DNA of 64,000 bases. Source: Plectosphaerella cucumerina (lineage: Eukaryota; Ascomycota; Sordariomycetes; Glomerellales; Plectosphaerellaceae). The position numbers were made by a program, and so were the translations under genes. The stretch lies in NCBI GenBank assembly GCA_020746995.1, contig JAGPXD010000002.1, positions 1 to 64,000 of the forward strand, given 5' to 3'. The notes beneath the pieces are model-generated. The model did no database searches. It was given only the letters and a program-made list of their open reading frames with translations, and had not been told where the DNA came from. The first letter of the stretch is position 1. The number at the start of each line of letters is the position of its first letter. Of the stretch, positions 52,983 to 64,000 are shown one piece after another.

Positions 52983-55900
52983 ATGGCCAGTAGAGCATCC
53001 CACTCCTACGGTCGAACTTGCCGACTCGCTCCTGTTACCCCCTTGAACGACTCCGGTGCTTTCGACAGCACCCCGCCGATTGCCGCCCAGTTCTTTTACA
53101 AATCTGCCGTAACAATCGATGGAACGCTGTCACAGGGATCACTCGGCGGCGCGGCGGACTCCAGGGGGTCCTCCGCACAACTGCGACCATTTGCGGAAGG
53201 GGACAATAATGCTTTGGAAACCGCTTGGCTTTCCGTGATCTCGGAAGATGACAACAAGGTGCACCAAGAAGCGTCTGCGAGAAAACGTCTCGGTCGAGCA
53301 ATAACCGAAGCGAATGATGCAAAACTATCGGCTCTCGTTCGTGTCATGGCATCCAAACACCTCGACAGGCACGGGGGAGGCGTGCCTGGGGCAGCGGCCC
53401 TCGTGGATGACCCTCGTCCAGAAAGCGGTGCACCATCACCTGCTGTATGCTGCGCAGAGCTGCACATCGACGTGTCGTCCGAGCTCCAAAACACATTCTG
53501 TGCCCTTGCAAGGAAGAGACAGCCCTCTCTTGAGTTGGAGAATGTTCTGCAGGCAGTGGTGTTGGAACTGCAGCGCCTGTCCGGCAGCGCTGGGCCAACA
53601 TCCGCGCAACCTGCTGCCGATGGACAAACAACGGCCGGACTCTCAGCCTCTTCCCAGGTTTCTGGAAGCTACAACTCCAAGGTAGACCCGGCGAGATCTG
53701 AGCAGCAGTCAGAGGACGCCATGCCGCAGCATGTGACGCCCGCATCAGGAATCAATCGCGGACATGTCGATGATGGAATGTCTGGTACCCCTTTTATTCG
53801 AGTAGAAAGCCCCGGGACATCTACTCAGGACATGTCCCGGCCCCAACAACCTGGCGACGCTCCCGGGTCACCCTCTGCTCCAGGCGTGAACAGGACGAAT
53901 GAACAACAAGATGGGCTCGACGCATCTGATGCCTCGTATGCTCGGCCCAACAAGGAGGTTGCAGTCGGCATCTCCAGGCTACACATGGTCTCCATCCCAG
54001 CGCTTCAGATGAAGCCCATATACTGGTCGCCAATCAATGACATAGCGGTCGTGATGCGAGCCACGTGGTTCTATCGGTATGCCACAGCCAACCGCACACT
54101 TTCTGAACACTCCTAATGATTTGGTAGAGACAACATGATGCCAATCCCGGCAGTCGTAGCTAACCAACTCGAAGCTGGTTATCGAGAATTGCAGCCCTAT
54201 ACCAGAACGTGGAGCGATGAGCTCCGATGTGCTATCGAAGTCGGGCCACTAGGCGAGGAAAAGGTTTCCCATCGGCTCTGGCCTACTGGCGACGCACAGG
54301 GCGGCAGGGACAGGCTGGGGGCAGAAGACGAGGCAATCTCAACAGATCCTTTCTGCGCTGCCAGGTGCTTCAGAGGCGAGGCTGCTGCGCAAGGGTCCAT
54401 TGATCCCGAGCCTGGGCATGGGTCAGACAATCCTGCACACAGGAGCTACTCGGGTTACGACGTCCTCTACCAAGACGGCGAGCATGCGTTCCTGCTGAAG
54501 CCCAGCTTGAAGCCATCGGCCTACTATGGCAGAAGGCCAGTTGCCAAGATCATGAAAGGCCTCACCGTTGGCATCCCAGTTGTCCGCGGCTTCGACAGGG
54601 CCGCATGGCAAAGACTGTACGACAAGAAGACCGCGGCTAAGGACTCCGCCGAAGAGCCTGCCGGAGAAGCCCAAGAAAGCTCCGATGGAAACCCGCCACA
54701 GTGTCCCGCGTGCCAGGCCCAGGCTGACCGTGGCCAGATCTCTGACCTTATCCTCGTTTTCCATGGCATCGGCCAAAAGTTTGCAGAGCGGGTGGAGAGC
54801 TTCCACTTTACGCACGCCATCAACGCTTTCCGAAAGGATGTCAACGTGGAGCTGCGCAACCCTGCCGTGCAGGGTGTGTTGAGGGAAGAACACAACGGCA
54901 TCATGGTGTTGCCGGTCAACTGGAGACACTCGCTCTCATTTGAGGATGATGGTGCCGATGCCGATAAGAAAAGCCACCCTCACGAGTCGTTCGGTCTCAA
55001 AGATATCGAGCCTACGTCCATCCCCGCCATCCGCAGGATCTTAAGCGATATCCTATTCGATGTGCCCTACTGGATGTCGCACCACAAGGGCAAGATGATC
55101 GAGGCTCTCGTGAGGGAGGCCAACCGCGTGTACCGACTCTGGTGCAGTAACAATCCCGGATTCCATTCAAAGGGCCGCGTTCACCTCATTGGGCACTCCC
55201 TCGGTTCGGCCATGGCAATCGAGGTCCTGTCACGGCAGCCCAACCGGGCACCAGCCCAGGACCCTACATCCTCCAGCCCACTGTCGCACTGCTTTGAGTT
55301 TGACACTACAAACCTTTTTCTCGCAGGCAGTCCTGCGGGGTTCTTCCTCCTGCTCGAAAGAGGCGCGCTGATTCCTCGCCGAGGGCGGTCAAAACCTGGC
55401 GCGGATGCCAACGACGTGAATGACACCGGAGTGACAGGGGAGGCGGGCTTCTTCGGCTGCCTCTCCGTGGACAACATTTATAACATACTGGCCAAGGAAG
55501 ACCCGGTCGCCTATCTGCTGAACGGCACCATTGACCCGGTTTATGCTGCCAGTCTCAAGAAGGCATACGTGCCAAGTACAGCGACGTCCCTATTCCAACA
55601 CGTAGGCGACGCGATGAGGAGCATCCTCCCAGGCAAGGCTGTGTCGCCTGCCGACGTAGCTCGTGGTGCTCAGAAGCCTATCCCCATTAGGCTTCCATCC
55701 CAGCTGGAGCTTGAGGTGCACGACTTTACGCGGGAGGAGCTCGCAGAGAGGAGAGCATACCTCCTCAATGATAACGGACAGGTAGACTACTACCTACACT
55801 CAAGTGGCGGTCCGCTGGAGATACAGTATCTCAACATGCTCAGTGCTCACTCCAGCTACTGGCTAAGTCGCGATTTTATTCGCTTCATATGTACAGAGGT

Positions 55901-55985
55901 CGGGAGGCGCCCGGGAAAGGCCGAGTCCATTCCTTCGCTAAGGGCCCAGAAGTCGGCAAAGAAGGATCTCACTACACGCGTCTGA
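52983..55985 (+). CDS. DDHD-domain phospholipase (PA-preferring PLA1 family)
   Basis: Exons 52983-54076 and 54128-55985, with a 51-bp intron (GTATGC...TTGGTAG), giving 983 residues. The N-terminus has AQFFYKSAVTID and DNNALETAWL, conserved in fungal members. A WWE-like segment with ATWFYR, then DNMMPIPAVVANQLEAGY, spans the intron. The lipase elbow GHSLG is at about 719-723 and the DDHD domain at about 770-970, including KEDPVAYLLNG, GQVDYYLH and SAHSSYW. Family members hydrolyse phosphatidic acid and related phospholipids at ER/Golgi or mitochondrial membranes; substrate and location here are inferred. A long Ser/Gly/Gln-rich linker (about 220-350) separates the two halves. The first ATG in frame (MASRASHS) is used; an upstream exon cannot be excluded. 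Confidence 0.9.
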
Positions 55986-56648
55986 CGCCCGAGACAAGTA
56001 CAGTACCTACATAATGATACCCATTCACGTACGGAGGCTCTCGAGATGTTGCCAAATGGCATGGTACAGTACTCCGGGAGGATTGTTGCCTCATTTCTTC
56101 CAGGGTGAGGTCGAATACAGGGCCACATGCGCAAGCAACGTCATCATGAAGCGCGGCGCCCCCCTCACCTGCCCATGTTCTGCCATTGAGGTGACATCAT
56201 GCTCTAATTCAGTACAGTAGATGCATTTCACAACGGTCGTCATCAACCAAGTATGTTAACAGCCTCATGCGACACGCGCGTCGGAGCGTCTGTCTCGGAG
56301 GGCAAGGCACCTAAGGGGGTATCTCGAAGAAGTCGGTACATACACATGTGTCCCTTCTCGCAGGGGCATCGACAACTCCCCGGTTCCGCCGCGATCTTGG
56401 CGGGCGCCCATGCACACACCCCTCGAGACCATCCTGGAAAGTCGCTCAATGTCATATCTGGGGTAGCCCGCCCCCGTCATCATACGGAAGTTGATGTCTG
56501 CCCGCCAAACCCACATCCCACCCATATCCGCGCCGACCTCTTCCAGGGCTTCAGACAAGACGATCACCCCACGGCGAAGCTCCCGGTCCTGCTCAACGCC
56601 AATTCCAGTCCTGAGAGCTCTCAAATATCCCAGCTTCGGCTTTGACTT
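55986..56648. other. Intergenic, DDHD phospholipase to glycine-zipper gene
   Basis: About 660 bp. The downstream gene shares the orientation, so its promoter lies here. Nothing else supported. Confidence 0.45.
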
Positions 56649-57452
56649 ATGTCTTCCGGAATGTCTGAACGCTATGATCGAGAGTACAGGGGTGACCGAG
56701 GACGATCTAGTTCCCCGGCGCAAGGCTATTATCCATCTGCCCGCCAGGCAAACCCGACACATCGAGACCATTATTACGAAAGGGGACCCTCCCGTCCGCG
56801 ATCCGTACCACCGTCGCAAATGCTCGTGCCTAGCCACCCAACGCGTTACGACAGCTCTTCCACCATGTCCCCGCCCCGGGTCTTACATGAGCACGAAGAA
56901 GGCGAGCGGCGTCGCGATGGCGACAGATGGCGATCACCTTCTCGGAGGCCAGCCTCGCATGCCCGTTCCGCAGTCGACAAATCATTCAGTGCCAGCAGTT
57001 CGGGCATCGGTGTTGGCCTCCTTGGGGCCATCGTTGGCGGTCTGGCCGCACGCGAAGTTTCGTCTGCTGCCCTTCCCACTCGCCCAAAGAGTGAACTGGA
57101 TGACGCTATCGACGGCGCCGGCAAGGGACCCTACACCGACCCTCGTGATGGTTCGGTCTACTATCCCCCGCACCCCCGGGCTCGCAGGACCTCTTCAGCC
57201 GACAGGAAAGAGGCACAAACAACGCGCATGGTGTCGACCGTGGTTGGTGCCATCATCGGTGGCCTTGGGGCGAATGCCATTGAACGTCGCATTGAAAGCT
57301 CGCGGCAAAGGCATCGTGCCGATCAGAAGGCGTGGGAGGACAAGTTCGGGCGGGATGGTCTCGATCGCACGGATGAAGGAGGAGTACGATCGGGGAGGTC
57401 GTATGATCATCGACAAAGCAGGGAGCCAGACTACAAACAGGACTCGCGCTGA
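56649..57452 (+). CDS. Glycine-zipper protein of unknown function
   Basis: A single exon of 267 residues. The first about 115 residues are Arg/Ser/Tyr/Pro-rich and disordered. Two hydrophobic glycine-zipper segments follow, GIGVGLLGAIVGGLAA at about 118-133 and VSTVVGAIIGGLGANAIE at about 195-212, each followed by charged residues. Between them is DPRDGSVYYPPHPRARR. The C-terminus is charged. Such paired small-residue segments suggest membrane insertion or oligomerisation; I do not recognise a named family. It is tail-to-tail with the next minus-strand gene (324 bp between stops). The start is the first ATG after the upstream in-frame region; a short upstream exon is possible. Confidence 0.75.
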   Translation: MSSGMSERYDREYRGDRGRSSSPAQGYYPSARQANPTHRDHYYERGPSRPRSVPPSQMLVPSHPTRYDSSSTMSPPRVLHEHEEGERRRDGDRWRSPSRRPASHARSAVDKSFSASSSGIGVGLLGAIVGGLAAREVSSAALPTRPKSELDDAIDGAGKGPYTDPRDGSVYYPPHPRARRTSSADRKEAQTTRMVSTVVGAIIGGLGANAIERRIESSRQRHRADQKAWEDKFGRDGLDRTDEGGVRSGRSYDHRQSREPDYKQDSR

Positions 57453-57776
57453 ATTTGCGAACTTGAGTGAAGATGGGGGGAATGGGGCTTGCAAGTGATG
57501 TATTGGGGCTACTGGGTAATCATAGGCGGTAGTAGTCAACAGGCTCCTTGAGGACGAGCACTGCAACTTTGACATACAGGTCGAGCTCTCGGGGCTGTTC
57601 TTCTGTGAAGTGAACAAGAGACCCCGGTGCCGTCATTTGTCCCAACCAGCCCCGAAGATAGCACAATAGCAGCCACACTCTGACAATCCTTGTGCCGAGT
57701 CGACCTGCTAGACCTGGTCGTCCCTCGAGCCATCCATTCCCCGTATCCCTCGCCATCCCAAGGCTCCTTGAGCACC
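57453..57776. other. Convergent intergenic region
   Basis: 324 bp between two convergent stop codons; no feature recognised. Confidence 0.5.
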
Positions 57777-60720
57777 TTAGTCGGAGTAGCGCTCGCAACG
57801 CTGTCCTTGGCTGCGAGCAAACTTCTTCTGATCCTCCTGGTCTGACCTTGCCATGCTTCCAAAGACATCGAAGGTGCCCTCGGGGGTGGGATCGTCGTCT
57901 GGTCGCAGCTCCCAACGGGTGCCCGGGTGCACTTCATTACCGCGACCAGCCTGGTCTGTCTTCTCGTCTGATCGACGGAGCCGATCGCGGTAATGCCTCT
58001 CCCTCTCCACGATGACCTTGAAGAACTGCGCGATCTCCGCGAGCGCAATCTGCTGTCCCTCAGAGCAGCCAACGGTGTTGAACAGAGACTGAGAGTCGAC
58101 AAGCTGCTTGGCGATCACCGAGTCGGGCTGACAGAATGTACGAACCCTCATGGCTCGGGCATTGACTTTCATGGCATGGAGGAGGCCCGCAATCTCGACT
58201 GGATTCCCCTGGCGACGACCGAAGAAGCGGAAATCCTCAATGTGGAGGTCAAGGAGATCCAACTGCGTTTCGAGATCGTAGCGGAACCCGACCACCTTGG
58301 GCCGACCCTTCTGTCCCCATCCATCGGCAATCTTCTTGAGCTTGTTGGGGTCGAGGCGGCCATGGTTCAGCTCATTGGTAATGTAGGCGTGCAGAGCATT
58401 GCTGACGTGGAATTCGAGTTCGCAATACAGGAGACTCTGCTCTCGTGGATTGAGGGAGATGACGATGCGAGGCACCCTCGGAACCTTGTCTGTATCTCGC
58501 GAGCGGCGGCTGTTCTTGCTTGGAGTCTGCTGTCCGTCATCAGTCTTGAACGTTACTCTAGCACGACACGCTTCGGAGCTGGGTCCAAGTACCATGTCCT
58601 TCGCCATCCGTTTGATGCTGTCCAGGAGACCTAGCTTCTTGGGGGAGAAGTCCTTTTTCTGCTGGTCGCTTGGGGTGGGATCATCGTCTCCAGGGCGCTC
58701 AAGCCAACCCTGATGACCGATCATGGTCTTGCCTCCAACTTTCTGGACGGGAACACCCTCGAAGGCAAAGTAGGTCGTCAGCGGCGAGTATGCTGCAGGT
58801 GCTACCTCTGCGTTCTTCAGTACTTGAGTGCGCGCTCTCGCTCGTGTTCCTCGGACCGGGCTTTGGTCACGAGGACGGGCATTGTTGCGGCTAGGGCTCG
58901 ATGCGCGAGGCTGGGTGGACGGCATGCGCGCGGCTTTCTCGGGGGACGCCCATCCCTTGTAGGTATACATGACGTTCTCAATCTTCTGGGACACGGTGTC
59001 GCCTCCAAGGTAGACCGGGCTGCCGTGGGACGTGATGTTCGAGGCATCCTGTGAGTAGAGAGATGACATGTCCTCGTCAAGAGGCGAACTCTTCCGAAGG
59101 TCGTAAGTGAGCGGGTGCGACGATGCAGGCACGGTGTTGGCTCGATGCACATAGGTACCGTATTTCCTGCTGTCCTCGACGTTAATGTCGTTGGGTGTCG
59201 CGACGTTACGACGTCTTGCCAGCGTGTCAGAGCGCATGGCATCCGGCGAGCGATGTTCAGCCAGGTCAGAAGTGTCCTGGCGGCGATGGCGAAGATTGCC
59301 AGCGTCATGTCCGGCGGCATCCATTTCGTCCAGCCTCTCGAGGTCCTTGTGCGACTTCAGGCGTGAGTGGGAGGTGCCATGAGTGTGTCCGGTGCTGTTC
59401 GTGCTCGCAACAAGACTGGATCTTGTCATGCCCGAGCTCGACAGGCCGTCTGTAGTGCTGGCCCTGGCCTTGTCCCTCAGCGGGCTGCCCACGCCTGATG
59501 AAAACCTAGTTCAGTTCAGCAAGAGACAAGTGCGAATGGAAGTATAGGGGTTTACCCACGCATTGGTGAGTCTGTCCACCTGGTATTCGGTGAGATCCAT
59601 GTTGATGTGGACGGACTGTCGGGCGGCGCGTCTGGGAGAAAGAGAGTGCGTCCGGTGAGGTGAAAGCGGGACAAATGAGTCTCGGATAGGATCCGTGGAT
59701 TTGATGCTCCGACTGTTATCGAGATTTCGGCCCTGCCTTTGCAGCAAAGTGTCTTCTTCGGTGTTCATTGGAAAAGCCCTCCCAGGATTCGCTCTTGGAA
59801 GGGCCTTGGTGCAAACGGCGGGCGATGTGGAACGAGGGCTGAGCCTGTGCTGTGTCTGAATGTTGGAGGGTAGGGGCTCGAAACGAAAGTTCGGGAGTTC
59901 CGAAAAACTGGGAAGATTCGCCAAATACGCCGGAGGTTCGTGGCAGCTGGGTGGGAAAGGCCCGGCCACGTCTGGGTCCTGTAGCTCCTCGACGCTGAGT
60001 GCACGAAGCCAGGTTTGAATCCGAGACTGAAATTCTGATGATGTTGCCTCAGGGCAGGAGTCTGATGGTCAGCCAGTCGTCGGGGAAAAGATAAGGTACA
60101 CCGCGGGGGTTGTGTTGTTGTGAAAGCGCGTGCCTGACGAACACCGTGGTTGCACGTGGTCACATGGAGCCCACAGCGTGCACTGGCAGCTATGGACGGC
60201 CCAAATAGGCATTGGGTTGATCAATTCGCTTACTTGCCAGTGGACAGGCAGGATGTGCGCTTTCCACAATTTCAGTTCCCTGCATCTGTCCAGATGTCTC
60301 CTGCAAGACCTCTGTAGTGTCTGGCGGTGACTGCATCAGCACGGCTGCTCCGTGTTCTGTTCGGCCCATGGTCAGCACAACTGCTTTATATACATTATTC
60401 GGATGAGCCACCGCAGTTCCGATCAAATGTTAGGAAGGGTACTAGCCATTCCGGCCATCAACTCACCTGCACTGGCACTTGCAGAGACTCCCACCTCCGC
60501 AGGGGTGAGGTATTCGATGTCTCCATCGTCAACCTCAACATCTCCGCTACCATAGGAGCTAAAGAAGGACGATGCCGCATTCGAGCCCAGTGGAGATTCT
60601 GACGTCTGTCAGCGCCCAGTCATGAATAGATAGGTAGGGTCACGAAGTCGGTGTGTGGTTTGACGTACTGAACGAGTTGATCCCCGTTACCCCTTGCTCG
60701 TCGTTGTCTCTCCGCTCCAT
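57777..60720 (-). CDS. Large protein of unknown function (836 aa, 5 exons)
   Basis: Minus-strand exons: 60720-60691, 60605-60467, 60344-60234, 60061-59560 and 59505-57777. Introns of 85, 122, 172 and 54 bp all have GT...AG ends, and the joined frame is open throughout, which is strong support. The first donor is GTAACG and the last GTGGGT, both weaker than usual. The first about 500 residues are acidic then low-complexity (Ser, Thr, Arg, Pro). A conserved-looking globular segment occupies the last 300: VPRIVISLNPREQSLLYC, ELEFHVSNALHAYI, KKIADGWGQKGRPKVVGF, then a helical charged tail (ERERHYRDRLRR) and an acidic end. I do not recognise the family and see no catalytic motif or membrane segment. 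Simpler models starting at 59,768 are also in frame, but the upstream exons keep coding bias. Confidence 0.75.
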
Positions 60721-61215
60721 GCTCGATGCTGATTGCTTGTCCCTCACGACATACCTGCGAGAACCTTGGCGATAAGCAGGTGAGGGATGTAGTCAAAATA
60801 CTCATGTCGTGTCGTCGTCCCGCTTACCTTACTTGCCGTCAATTGACCGACGGGGCTTTGCCTGCCATCGGAGACCGGTGGCTGGGTGAAAAGGGGGGCA
60901 CCCACGAGCAGGGGCCACCCCGGCGCCCTGGCAAAGACTGACATCACGGAGGAACCCAGGAGAGAGATCGAGATGAGAGTAGCTAATTCTTCCCGGTGAT
61001 TCGGGTCAGAGATCCTGTCATTCTCGCCAGCGTCCAATCGCACGATCGGCTCCCCAGAGGTGTGATTGCGGTGATGCCAATGTCGATGCAAGGGAGTAAG
61101 GTCGGTAAGCAGTGATGCTTGAATGATCAATTCCCAACTTCGTGAGCTATTCTCGAGGCCGCGGTCCTACCAAAAACTCAAGCGATCGAGTACATCTACT
61201 GCGACTGCTGTCATC
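60721..61215. other. Spacer between two unknown minus-strand genes
   Basis: About 500 bp. It holds the leader of the 836-aa gene and the 3' region of the next one. A minus-strand frame (60,744-61,130) is open but has no recognisable domain. Confidence 0.4.
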
Positions 61216-62843
61216 CTACTCAAGGCCAAACCAATTGTATCCATGGGTCGGCTGCTTCTTATTGCCCTGGCCGGTGGTTGGCAGACAACGAGGGTCAAGG
61301 AGACCTGCGTCAAGCCCAAACCAGTCATGAGCTTGGCGAGCATTGTGACGACGAACAGCATGTGGCGCAGCTCCGGAATTGAGGGTCTTCGTCTGGGAAG
61401 AAAACAGTCCCCCTGTTCCAACTTTGACTGATGTCGATGAAGTTGAAGGTGACGCATCCCACTCGAAGTCGTGACCGCCGTCGAAACCCAACTGAGGTGT
61501 GAAAGGACCCCGGAAGACGGATGTCTCGGTCGCGGCGCTCGTCATATCGGGGGACACGAAGTCGGCGGTGCGCATTAGGTGCGTGGTTATGGAAGGGGGC
61601 AGGGGTTTGCCTTGCGAAACCAGGGAATGTTTCCTTGCAAAAATTGGGTGAGGGATCACGTAGTTCTTGTCGATGAGACCAGGCATCGTGTCCTGGAAGG
61701 CTGCTGTTGCCGGTGCTCTTGAATGAGTCCGTTTTTCTCTGCTCGTTACGACCGCGCGCGGCTGACTGCATCTTGTGCTTTTGCGGCCATCGCAGAGGTT
61801 TCGGAAGAGGTTGACAAGGCGTGCCAATGTTCCCGAAGAGGTCCCCAGGCTCGACAGCGTACGTGAAGCGCGCCGTGTCTCTGTGGGCATCGTTTCTTCG
61901 GGAGCACTGCCGGAAACGACCGGCAAGTACTCCTTTTCCCCGACGAATTTGCCGACGTTGGTTCTCTCCAGGTTCCAGCAGGCCCGATGGAACCTCGTCG
62001 GGCTGATGCTTCGAAAAATACAGGTGCCGCCGTCGCGTGTTGACGTGTACATTGTGTGTTCGATGGTCCATGCCTTGCGGTTCTTGAGGCAACCGAGATC
62101 GCTGACCGTGCTTCGGTTTACTCCGGCATCAGAGAGGCGAATGGGGTACCTGGACGGATGATTCCACCGCCAGCTACAGAGTCTGGAGCTCGGCTTGATT
62201 GCGGATGTGATGGTTGTCAGGTGAGGGATGTGCGGGAGGTCAAAATCGGCCTGTGCCAGAGCGGTCAAAATTGTGGACAGTGGTCGGAGTTTGGTGAACG
62301 TACATGTCTGTTCATGTGGTCACATCGCCAACGCTGGAAACCAGCGCCAGGGTCATCTGAGTGAGCACAGTCGACCTCGATGAGCTCGTACAAAACACCG
62401 CCTGCAATGCCCAAGTCGCGATCTCCAAGGTGGTCTCGAAGGATGAGGAACACCTGTAGCTAAGGGTGGTTAGCAAAGCTGTTCTTGATGTAGGCGAGTG
62501 TGGGAACGAGGGCGGCGGAAAATTCCTCACAACTTGGACACCGTCTCGGTACTGGAAGTTTCGTGGCACGTGGGCGCAATATCGCACCAGAATATTGCGA
62601 CACTCTGGCATAACTGTCAGTTCATTCAACGACCATGCGATGCCTGCAGGCCCAAGGATTGAACATACTGTCTTCTGTAGCAATGTCAAACGTCCCGTCG
62701 TCCTCGGATCGAGTGCCCCCAACAGTAGACGTCGTGCACGAGAGGAGCTCTGTGCTGCCGTGCCGGACATGCGAGTGATGAAACCCGTCATCAAAGTGGC
62801 AGAAGTTGCTTCCACCATGCGGCAGTTCTGCGGTCATGATCAT
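61216..62843 (-). CDS. Protein of unknown function (477 aa, 4 exons)
   Basis: Minus-strand exons: 62843-62669, 62604-62531, 62453-62304 and 62250-61216. Introns of 64, 77 and 53 bp have good donors (GTATGT, GTGAGG, GTACGT) and AG acceptors, and the joined frame is open for 477 residues. Early exons encode MIMTAELPHGGSNF, NILVRYCAHVPRNF and VFLILRDHLGDRDLGIAGG. The last exon is basic and Ser/Thr-rich with C- or G-ending codons. Near the C-terminus a short motif recurs, HDWFGLD and YNWFGLE, about 32 residues apart. No family recognised. The 3' end is uncertain: another minus frame (to 61,167) encodes a hydrophobic stretch LRHMLFVVTMLAKLM, so an extra intron could change the terminus. Confidence 0.55.
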
Positions 62844-64000
62844 CGACCACCCCGGTGAGTACCAAGCGAGCAAACATGGGGCGCAGAAGTAGAAACGGGA
62901 CGGCGAGTGATCAGCAGAAAAGGCCCGAAAAAGTGCGCGCCCGTCGAAGGCACTCAAGGTATTGAAGTATGTGGGTAGGTAGGTCTAGTTTTGCCTTGCA
63001 GCTCGGAGTTCCAAGCCTGTCACGGCCCTGCGCTTGGTCTCGCCTTCCGGTCCATTCAAAAGATGCAGTGCAGTGAGTGGCGGGTTGGCTCTTCGACCTC
63101 GGACAGTCGTGGTATGACCGCCGCGCAGGGTATGGTACCTACCTTGTAGGTATGTGATCTCTGTCAGGCAGGCATGGCCGGTTGCACCTGCCTCGCCGTC
63201 TCGCAGGTCATCAGGCACCTTGCCAGAGGATGGCGTGGTAATCTGTCCGAGGCTGGGCTGCTCCTGCCCTTGATTGCATTCGAGTCCTGAGCATTTTCGT
63301 GCCCGCCAAGCCTGGATGAGCGACGGGACGCGGCAGGATCGAAGACCAGCTCGCACGGGGCTGTTTGCGTGCGTATGAGTCTATGAGATAGTATGGCAGC
63401 TCCAGAATTGCGACAGCGGGGAAATCACAGCTGCTGACCGGTCAAGCCACTCACTCTGTGTTCCCCGGATTTCATAATGTGGCGGCGGCCGTGTCGAACG
63501 AGGCTGGTGCACTCTGGCTCTAGTCCCTGCCGACGCGTGTCCCGACTCGATCTCCCGGTGTGGGGGCCCCATTTCCGCACGAACCACAACTCCTCACGCG
63601 CTATTGCCGTCCCCAAATGCCATGAGACCTGTCCCCCTCACTTCCGGATGGGTTGACCTCACACTGCTGCGGGCCAATCCGACCTGCTTCGCCGAAATGG
63701 CGGACGGGCAAGTACCGACCCAGCTACCCGATCTCATGTTTCGCGGCTCCTCCACCGAGCCTCTGGTCCCATGGCCTGCCCAGCCGCTCCACTGGAGCCA
63801 TCATATATGAAGGCCGTCGCACGGCTGTGCCTCTGAACCGAATGCTACCGTCCGTCTTGCCATTCTCCAACCGCTTCGGAGTACACATACCAATACCACA
63901 CTGCTTCCTCAATTACCCCAGATTGCCCGACCGCAGATCAGAGCAGCGCTGCCTCGTCATCGACCCATCCCCTGAACTCCGTCGGCGCCTATCGCATCCC
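62844..64000. other. Right-hand flank, no gene supported
   Basis: Ordinary GC-rich DNA upstream of the 477-aa gene, with only short frames (for example 63,604-63,810 plus) that lack motifs. It may hold promoters of genes outside the window. Confidence 0.45.

Noticed and set aside
61325..62092. Overlapping minus-strand frame of 255 codons inside the 477-aa gene
   Set aside because: The overlapping frame 61,216-62,250 has the stronger C/G third-position pattern and joins to upstream exons through good splice sites; this one does not.
63604..63810. Plus-strand 68-codon frame near the right edge
   Set aside because: Short, no motif, no supporting splice or context.

Overview
The window comes from a filamentous ascomycete (Pezizomycotina, probably Sordariomycetes; genus not determinable). 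Evidence: genes with short GT-AG introns of about 48-172 bp, a pentafunctional AROM gene, a divergent histone H3/H4 pair with introns, and a 17.4-kb block with the signature of repeat-induced point mutation (RIP).

Layout. (1) 1-17,440 is a transposon graveyard. CpA and TpG are almost absent, TpA is extremely abundant, and no frame stays open for 60 codons. I can read a Ty3/gypsy chromovirus relic on the + strand; a Mutator-like element (MULE, 3398-6900) with 47-bp perfect terminal inverted repeats inserted in the gypsy gag region; a LINE-like relic on the - strand; and a 644-bp non-autonomous MULE relative (14,951-15,594) inserted in the LINE ORF1. Both insertions keep recognisable target-site duplications. 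(2) A five-copy 17-bp tandem repeat (17,352-17,436) marks an abrupt switch to normal gene-rich DNA.

(3) 17,776-64,000 holds twelve protein-coding genes with worked-out exon structures, and one single-exon gene. In order: ARO1 (+), an Rpn4-like C2H2 factor (-), a gene-poor 4.3 kb, histone H4 (-) and H3 (+) sharing a 1.07-kb promoter, PRP3 (-) and RPA190 (+) sharing a 0.5-kb promoter, a second C2H2 factor (-), RAD3/XPD (+), ATG18 (+), a PPS1-type dual-specificity phosphatase (-), a DDHD phospholipase (+), a glycine-zipper protein (+), and two multi-exon genes of unknown function (-).

These are mainly dispersed housekeeping genes (shikimate pathway, chromatin, splicing, rRNA transcription, repair/TFIIH, autophagy, lipid metabolism) and not an operon or biosynthetic cluster. 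I found no clear new functional system. The most informative structure is the nested transposon block and its sharp boundary only about 340 bp upstream of ARO1. Candidates for new biology are the two unknown proteins at 57.8-62.8 kb. Exon boundaries were assigned by eye from splice consensus plus frame continuity; every multi-exon model closes in frame.
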